A DNA stretch of 59,801 nt, taken from positions 1 through 59,801 of the forward strand of contig LWCA01000077.1 in assembly GCA_001642005.1 (NCBI GenBank), read 5' to 3'. The translations under genes were made by a program, and so were the position numbers. Positions 55,761 through 59,801 of this stretch are shown here, one piece after another; positions within the stretch are counted from its first letter, which is position 1, and each line of letters opens with the position of its first letter. The notes under the pieces are model-generated. The model saw nothing but the letters and a program-made list of their open reading frames with translations, was not told where the DNA came from and did no database searches. Source of the stretch: Intoshia linei (lineage: Eukaryota; Orthonectida; Rhopaluridae).

Positions 55761-56313
55761 AATCAACATACTTTCTGGCCAAAAAAATCCTACCTTATTT
55801 TTGAGTTTTTCAAAAATGATATAGTAGATACATATAGATAAGTGTTTTTGAATTAAGAGTTAACTTATTTACAAAAATAGTATAATTTAAAATTATTGGA
55901 AATTATTAATTACAGATAAAATTTGATGTTTATATATTTTAAAAGAATAACGCATATTCCGACACACAGACCGTAATATTTAAAAAAATCTAAAAGGACA
56001 ACTTTCATGTTGCTTATTTACTATCCATTGTTGCACATTTATACCTTTCAGTTTGTAATTAGAATTTCCAGTTATCTTAATCTAATTAATTAATCTAGTT
56101 AATTTGACCATCTGAATCATTTAAAGGTTGTTATAAAGATGAAATTATTTCAAAATAAAATTTATATTAACTAAAAAACAAAATGTTACTTTCGAAATTT
56201 CATAAATTACGTGGTGCAATGTATATAGTTTCATTATCGTAATATAAAAGTAACTTGTTTATCTAAACATACTTAACTTTATTTGATTCTTAAATGTTTG
56301 CATATCTAATTTA

Positions 56314-58113
56314 ATGAAGCGAAAAATGGATGAATCATTTGAAAATCAAAACAAAAAATTGTGTTCTAAATCTAGTATGGAGGATGAAAACATGGATCAA
56401 AGCAAAGATTCCATACAAGATTCAGATGACGTTGAAATGAAAGTAATGGATAGTATATCAGAAAAGGAAGTGAGCACGGTAAACGAACTGATAAAACGTA
56501 ATTTTAAACCAAAATGTATTATAAACATTTTTTAGTGGCATGTTCTAAGATGAAACAATTGGATACTCAACTTTTAGTTAAAGGTGGAGAATCGAGAACG
56601 AAAGCGGTGTTGCATCGAGCTTTACGTTCAACTATAACTTTGAGACCTCGATTGGAAGAAAAATTTATAAATTTAATCATCAAAAACTGCATAACAGATT
56701 TTAGTAATGCCAAAGAATATCTTTTAACTTTTTTTCCTACGGTTAATTCATTTGATTCTAATTTAAATATTTATAGGCATATGATGACATATCCAAATTT
56801 AAAGGGTTTTATGTATCCAAATCGGTGGAAAGTCACGTTTACATTCATCTTCTGGCCATGTTGTGTATTTTGGATCATTTGAAAATTGTTAAAGAAACCG
56901 GGATAAACCAGGTTGGGACTGAAGAAAGTAATTTGATTTTATTTAATATTTTAGGTTGTTATTACTAGGTCTGTACGATGTGCAGATTCTCTAGTTAAAC
57001 ATTCTATGGCTTTAAATAGTCATATTTGCGGTGGATTAATTGCTAGGTGTCTGTACTATCAGTCGTTGGTTTACGAATTGGTGTTACGAGTTCCAAAACT
57101 TATTCCGTAAGATGGATTTTATCTTTTATTATTAGTGAATTATATTAGATTTTTCCATGAATCCCTCCGTAAATATACAAATCGAGCTTCACCAGAATGC
57201 GAAGCTACCGTCATGAATATTTTACTACGTTATTACACGAGAGAACAACAATATCAGCAGGCGTATAAACTTATCAAAAAGTCTAAATTCCCTAATGATT
57301 GCGTTAATAGTCTTACAGCTAGATATTTGTATTACAAAGGTACGAAATTTCATATTTTTTACAATTACACTACAATTAGGCCGAGTATTGGCTGTTCATT
57401 TGGAATACAATCAAGCTTACAAAGATTTGCAATTAGCTCTTAGAAAATCGCCTCAGCGCACTGCAATTGGTTTTAAACAACACGTATTATTTGCTGTTAA
57501 ATTAGTCATATTTTTTAGGTTCGCAGACTATTGATATGTGTTGAACTTTTAATGGGCCAAATTCCCGATAAGTCAATTTTTAGAGACCCCGAAATGGAAA
57601 ACGTATTGTATCCTTATTATGAATTGACTAAAGGTTTACTCTTTGTCAGTTAATCTTATTTTTAGCTGTACGAGTCGGAACACTAATAACTTTTATTGAT
57701 ATTCTGAAAAAATACAATAGAGTTTTTAAAAAGGATAAATTGTTTACCATGATTTTACGATTGAGACACAATGTTATTAAAATTGGATTACGTCGAATTT
57801 GTCTTGTTTATTCTAGAATTTCACTTCATGATATTGCTGAAAAATTAGCAATTGGATCGGAAGAAGACGCTGAATATATAATAGCCAAAGTAATTATTTT
57901 TTTGTTGTATAGTTTAAAAAATAGGCTATACGTGATGGTGTTATAATTGCGTCAATAAACCCGGATGATGGATCAGTTACATCAAAAAATGTGTTAGATG
58001 TGTATCGAACCAATAAACCTGCAAGCATGTTTCAACAAAGAGCTAATAATTGTTTGGAATTAGAAAAACAATGTTTAACGGTATTTTATATATACATGAA
58101 AAACTGTTTATAA
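56314..58113 (+). CDS. PSMD3: 26S proteasome non-ATPase regulatory subunit 3 (Rpn3)
   Basis: PCI-domain scaffold subunit of the 19S lid. Nine exons (56314-56497, 56536-56741, 56777-56911, 56955-57106, 57149-57339, 57380-57483, 57519-57633, 57666-57889, 57925-58113) give 499 aa. The N-terminus is acidic (DSDDVEMKVMDS). Landmarks: VLHRALRSTITLRPRLEEKF, AYDDISKFKGFYVSKSVESH, ARCLYYQSLVYE, TARYLYYKGRVLAVHLEYNQ, LRKSPQRTAIGFKQHVRRLL, then the PCI segment TMILRLRHNVIKIGLRRICL, VYSRISLHDIAEKL, EDAEYIIAKAIRDGVIIASI. The 35-nt intron 56742-56776 is needed to avoid a frame break. The C-terminus runs into apparent intron sequence (gtattttat) after CLELEKQCLT, so a last exon with the usual C-terminal helix is probably missing or lost. 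Confidence 0.9.
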
Positions 58114-59708
58114 GATTAATTGATTTTAATTATATCTGTATTTTTTTGACCTAAAGGGTTTTCACAAATATTTTACCATTTCGTTGGTTATTTATTTATT
58201 TTTTGAAATTTCTACACAATTTGAGAAGTAACCAATTAATGAGAAGCACTGAAAAATCAATAAAATATGGAAATATGGTATAATTATTGATTTTTACAGT
58301 TAAATTAATATTATGTTTCATTTTTATCTTGATTGACATTTATTGTGAGGTAGTTGAATCATTTTAAATCTAAATGACTTAAAATCAGTTATAATTTTAA
58401 TTAATGTTCAATTAAATGTAATAATGAGTGTAATTTATGTTTTTATTTTATTTTGGCAAGGTGAGAACCCCACTTATCGCAAAGTTTGTTATTTTTATAT
58501 TATACAGATTCTGTAATAATATAATTTGGGTATCTACTTAAACCCAAACATTTATATTAAAAATCAAAAATTACCAACCGTTTAGGCAAAAATTGAGTTT
58601 TACCCACCCTAAAAGGAAAAATCTATTTTATCTAATTTTACCAAACTTTTAGGGAAAATTCCAGTTTTATGGTTTTGTAAAAGTTGATTAATCCCTTAAG
58701 GGTTGGTAAAACTGATTTTGTCATTTTAGGGTTGGTAAAATTGGAATTTTATCTTATGAGTTTGTGAAAATGAATTTTTCCATTAGGGGTTTGTAAAGGT
58801 GGATTTTTACCATAAGGGTTGGTAAAAGTGGATTTTTAGTAAAAATGGTTGGGTTTAAGAATATTCTCATAGAATTTGTAACACAAATTAATGACATGAG
58901 ATATCAATTGTTTAATGGGATTATCATGCTGAAATAAAGGTTATCTTTTTTTCCATTTAACGATTGTTTCCAAAATGAAACATTTTTTCAGGAATTTATT
59001 ATATTACATTGTTAATTGTATAGTACATATTTTATATTAATTGGTTGATGTTTCAGAGAATCATGAATATTGACTGATTTTTGTCCCATTTTCAATTTTA
59101 AATTTAAAGTTTTTGTTATATGACTAGAAACTTGGCTCGGTCATAACTGATTTTCCATCAAATTTATAATACACTAATTTTACAAAAATATAAATTACTA
59201 TAATGGGGTGACTGTATTAATACAATAAAGACCAATGTTTCCAAAATGGAACAATGGAGGTTTCCCAGTAAGTTTTTCAACTATGAGTAATTTAATGTAA
59301 TACCAAAGAATTTTATTTTACATGATTTCTAAGTTATTTTTATTCTTATAAACGAAGATGAAAAATATCAAAATAAAATCTGATAATAAAAGGTAATCCT
59401 CTAAAATACCTTATATAAAAAGGTAATCTGACCAGGAAAGAAAAAGTCCATATGATTACTGTTTGGGCTCGAAACGTCCTGGTAACTACGTGGAAGTATA
59501 ACGATGTTGATGAAACATCGTTATTATTTATCAGTTTCCTAATTTGAGTCATTCAGGGTCAAAACCCCATTTTTCATTTTATTTGAAAAATTAATCAGCT
59601 CACTATTTTTTATTAATCAATACAATGCAACGTTAATCGAAATATTGTTGTTAAAAAAATACCGAATCGGTCACATCATATTTTTCAATAATTATTGAAA
59701 ATACTATT
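58114..59708. other. Intergenic, fold-back element inside
   Basis: No gene seen. 58542-58854 is a TTAA-flanked fold-back element. 59520-59600 contains gtcattcagggtcaaaacccca, weakly like the dispersed repeat near 10450. A 68-codon open frame at 59346-59552 (-) has no recognisable motif. Confidence 0.5.
58542..58854. mobile_element. Fold-back element at TTAA made of CCCTTAAGGG-type repeat units
   Basis: Flanked by TTAA (58538-58541 and 58855-58858). The ends ACCCAAACATTT and (reverse complement of the right) ACCCAACCATTT are a 12-bp inverted pair with one mismatch. The left half has units in one orientation (ttaccaaccgtttagg, accaaacttttaggg) and the right half in the other (agggttggtaaaa repeated at about 58697, 58730, 58788 and 58817), with cccttaaggg at the centre. 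Probably a non-autonomous element and possible source of the dispersed unit family. Confidence 0.6.
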
Positions 59709-59801
59709 AGGTTGTCCAATAAGTAATGTCATTTTATAGACTAAAATTAAAACGTTTATTTTAAGTGTTTATAAATTAATCTAACTGATAAAATAATCTC
59801 C
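59709..59801. mobile_element. Mariner-like left end, cut by the window edge
   Basis: taggttgtccaataagtaatgtcattttat resembles mariner terminal repeats (TTAGGTTG...AAGTAAT). It starts at a TA, and only about 90 bp are present, so whether a transposase follows cannot be judged. Confidence 0.5.

Larger units (their letters stand above)
53146..56313. other. Transposon-rich intergenic region
   Basis: No gene. It contains a hAT-like element (53593-53846), a hAT-like end at 53887 (cagtgtttcccaacc, then tgccccttat and gcgccccctatt), a pogo-like MITE (54101-54754), and a decayed Tc1-like transposase fragment (55190-55760, minus). 55800-56313 is AT-rich and contains the 5' flank of the Rpn3 gene. Confidence 0.6.

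Noticed and set aside
56742-56882. Frameshift in Rpn3 (frame ends FWPCCVFWII)
   Set aside because: A 35-nt intron at 56742-56776 restores the conserved VESHVYIHLL reading, so there is no frameshift.

Overview
This window is nuclear DNA of an animal. It is very AT-rich, and most genes are split by tiny GT-AG introns, many only 33-55 nt long. The animal assignment rests on a receptor tyrosine kinase of the YxxxYY class, a two-HMG-box mitochondrial factor, a syntaxin-1-like SNARE, cyclin H and actin capping protein alpha. A reduced, AT-rich invertebrate genome with miniature introns (an orthonectid or dicyemid type parasite would fit) is my best guess, but the species cannot be proved from the sequence. 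Gene names below come from recalled family features. Exon chains were built by hand from splice sites and codon phase; for nearly all genes the exon lengths sum to an intact frame.

Layout. 0.4-4.1 kb: receptor tyrosine kinase (+). 5.3-6.2 kb: cyclin H (+). 7.2-7.7 kb: unrecognised 78-aa protein (+). 7.8-9.1 kb: coiled-coil protein with a CC1-box-like motif (-), ending 7 bp from its neighbour. 13.0-14.1 kb: EBP2, ribosome biogenesis (-). 15.1-16.2 kb: CTDSPL2-like phosphatase (-). 16.2-22.3 kb: gene-poor 6 kb with small hAT-type elements. 22.3-23.2 kb: TFAM-like (+). 23.3-26.4 kb: capping protein alpha (+). 26.6-31.6 kb: mitochondrial GatA/QRSL1 (-). 31.6-35.1 kb: LAS1, head-to-head with GatA (+). 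35.4-36.9 kb: pyridoxal kinase (-). 37.1-37.8 kb: unrecognised gene (-). 38.3-39.4 kb: dead Ty3/gypsy fragment. 39.6-40.0 kb: partial Cys-pair gene (-). 40.8-43.6 kb: single-exon PPIP5K (-). 44.3-47.2 kb: syntaxin (+). 48.0-52.0 kb: a hAT element with an 8-bp target duplication, carrying a broken transposase and invaded by Tc1-like DNA. 52.2-53.1 kb: single-exon SF3B4 (+). 53.6-55.8 kb: hAT, pogo-like and Tc1-like remnants. 56.3-58.1 kb: proteasome subunit Rpn3/PSMD3 (+). 58.5-58.9 kb: fold-back element. 59.7 kb: mariner-like end cut by the window edge.

The genes are mostly unrelated housekeeping functions: transcription and cell cycle, ribosome biogenesis, splicing, proteasome, mitochondrial gene expression, cofactor and inositol pyrophosphate metabolism, secretion and cytoskeleton. 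Nothing looks like an operon or a horizontally acquired island. The most distinctive content is the dense set of short non-autonomous DNA transposons (hAT with 8-bp duplications, piggyBac-like at TTAA, pogo-like at TA), a dispersed repeat family built on a CCCTTAAGGG / GGTTGGTAAAA unit, the extreme intron miniaturisation, and a divergent gene pair whose candidate start codons lie about 22 bp apart.
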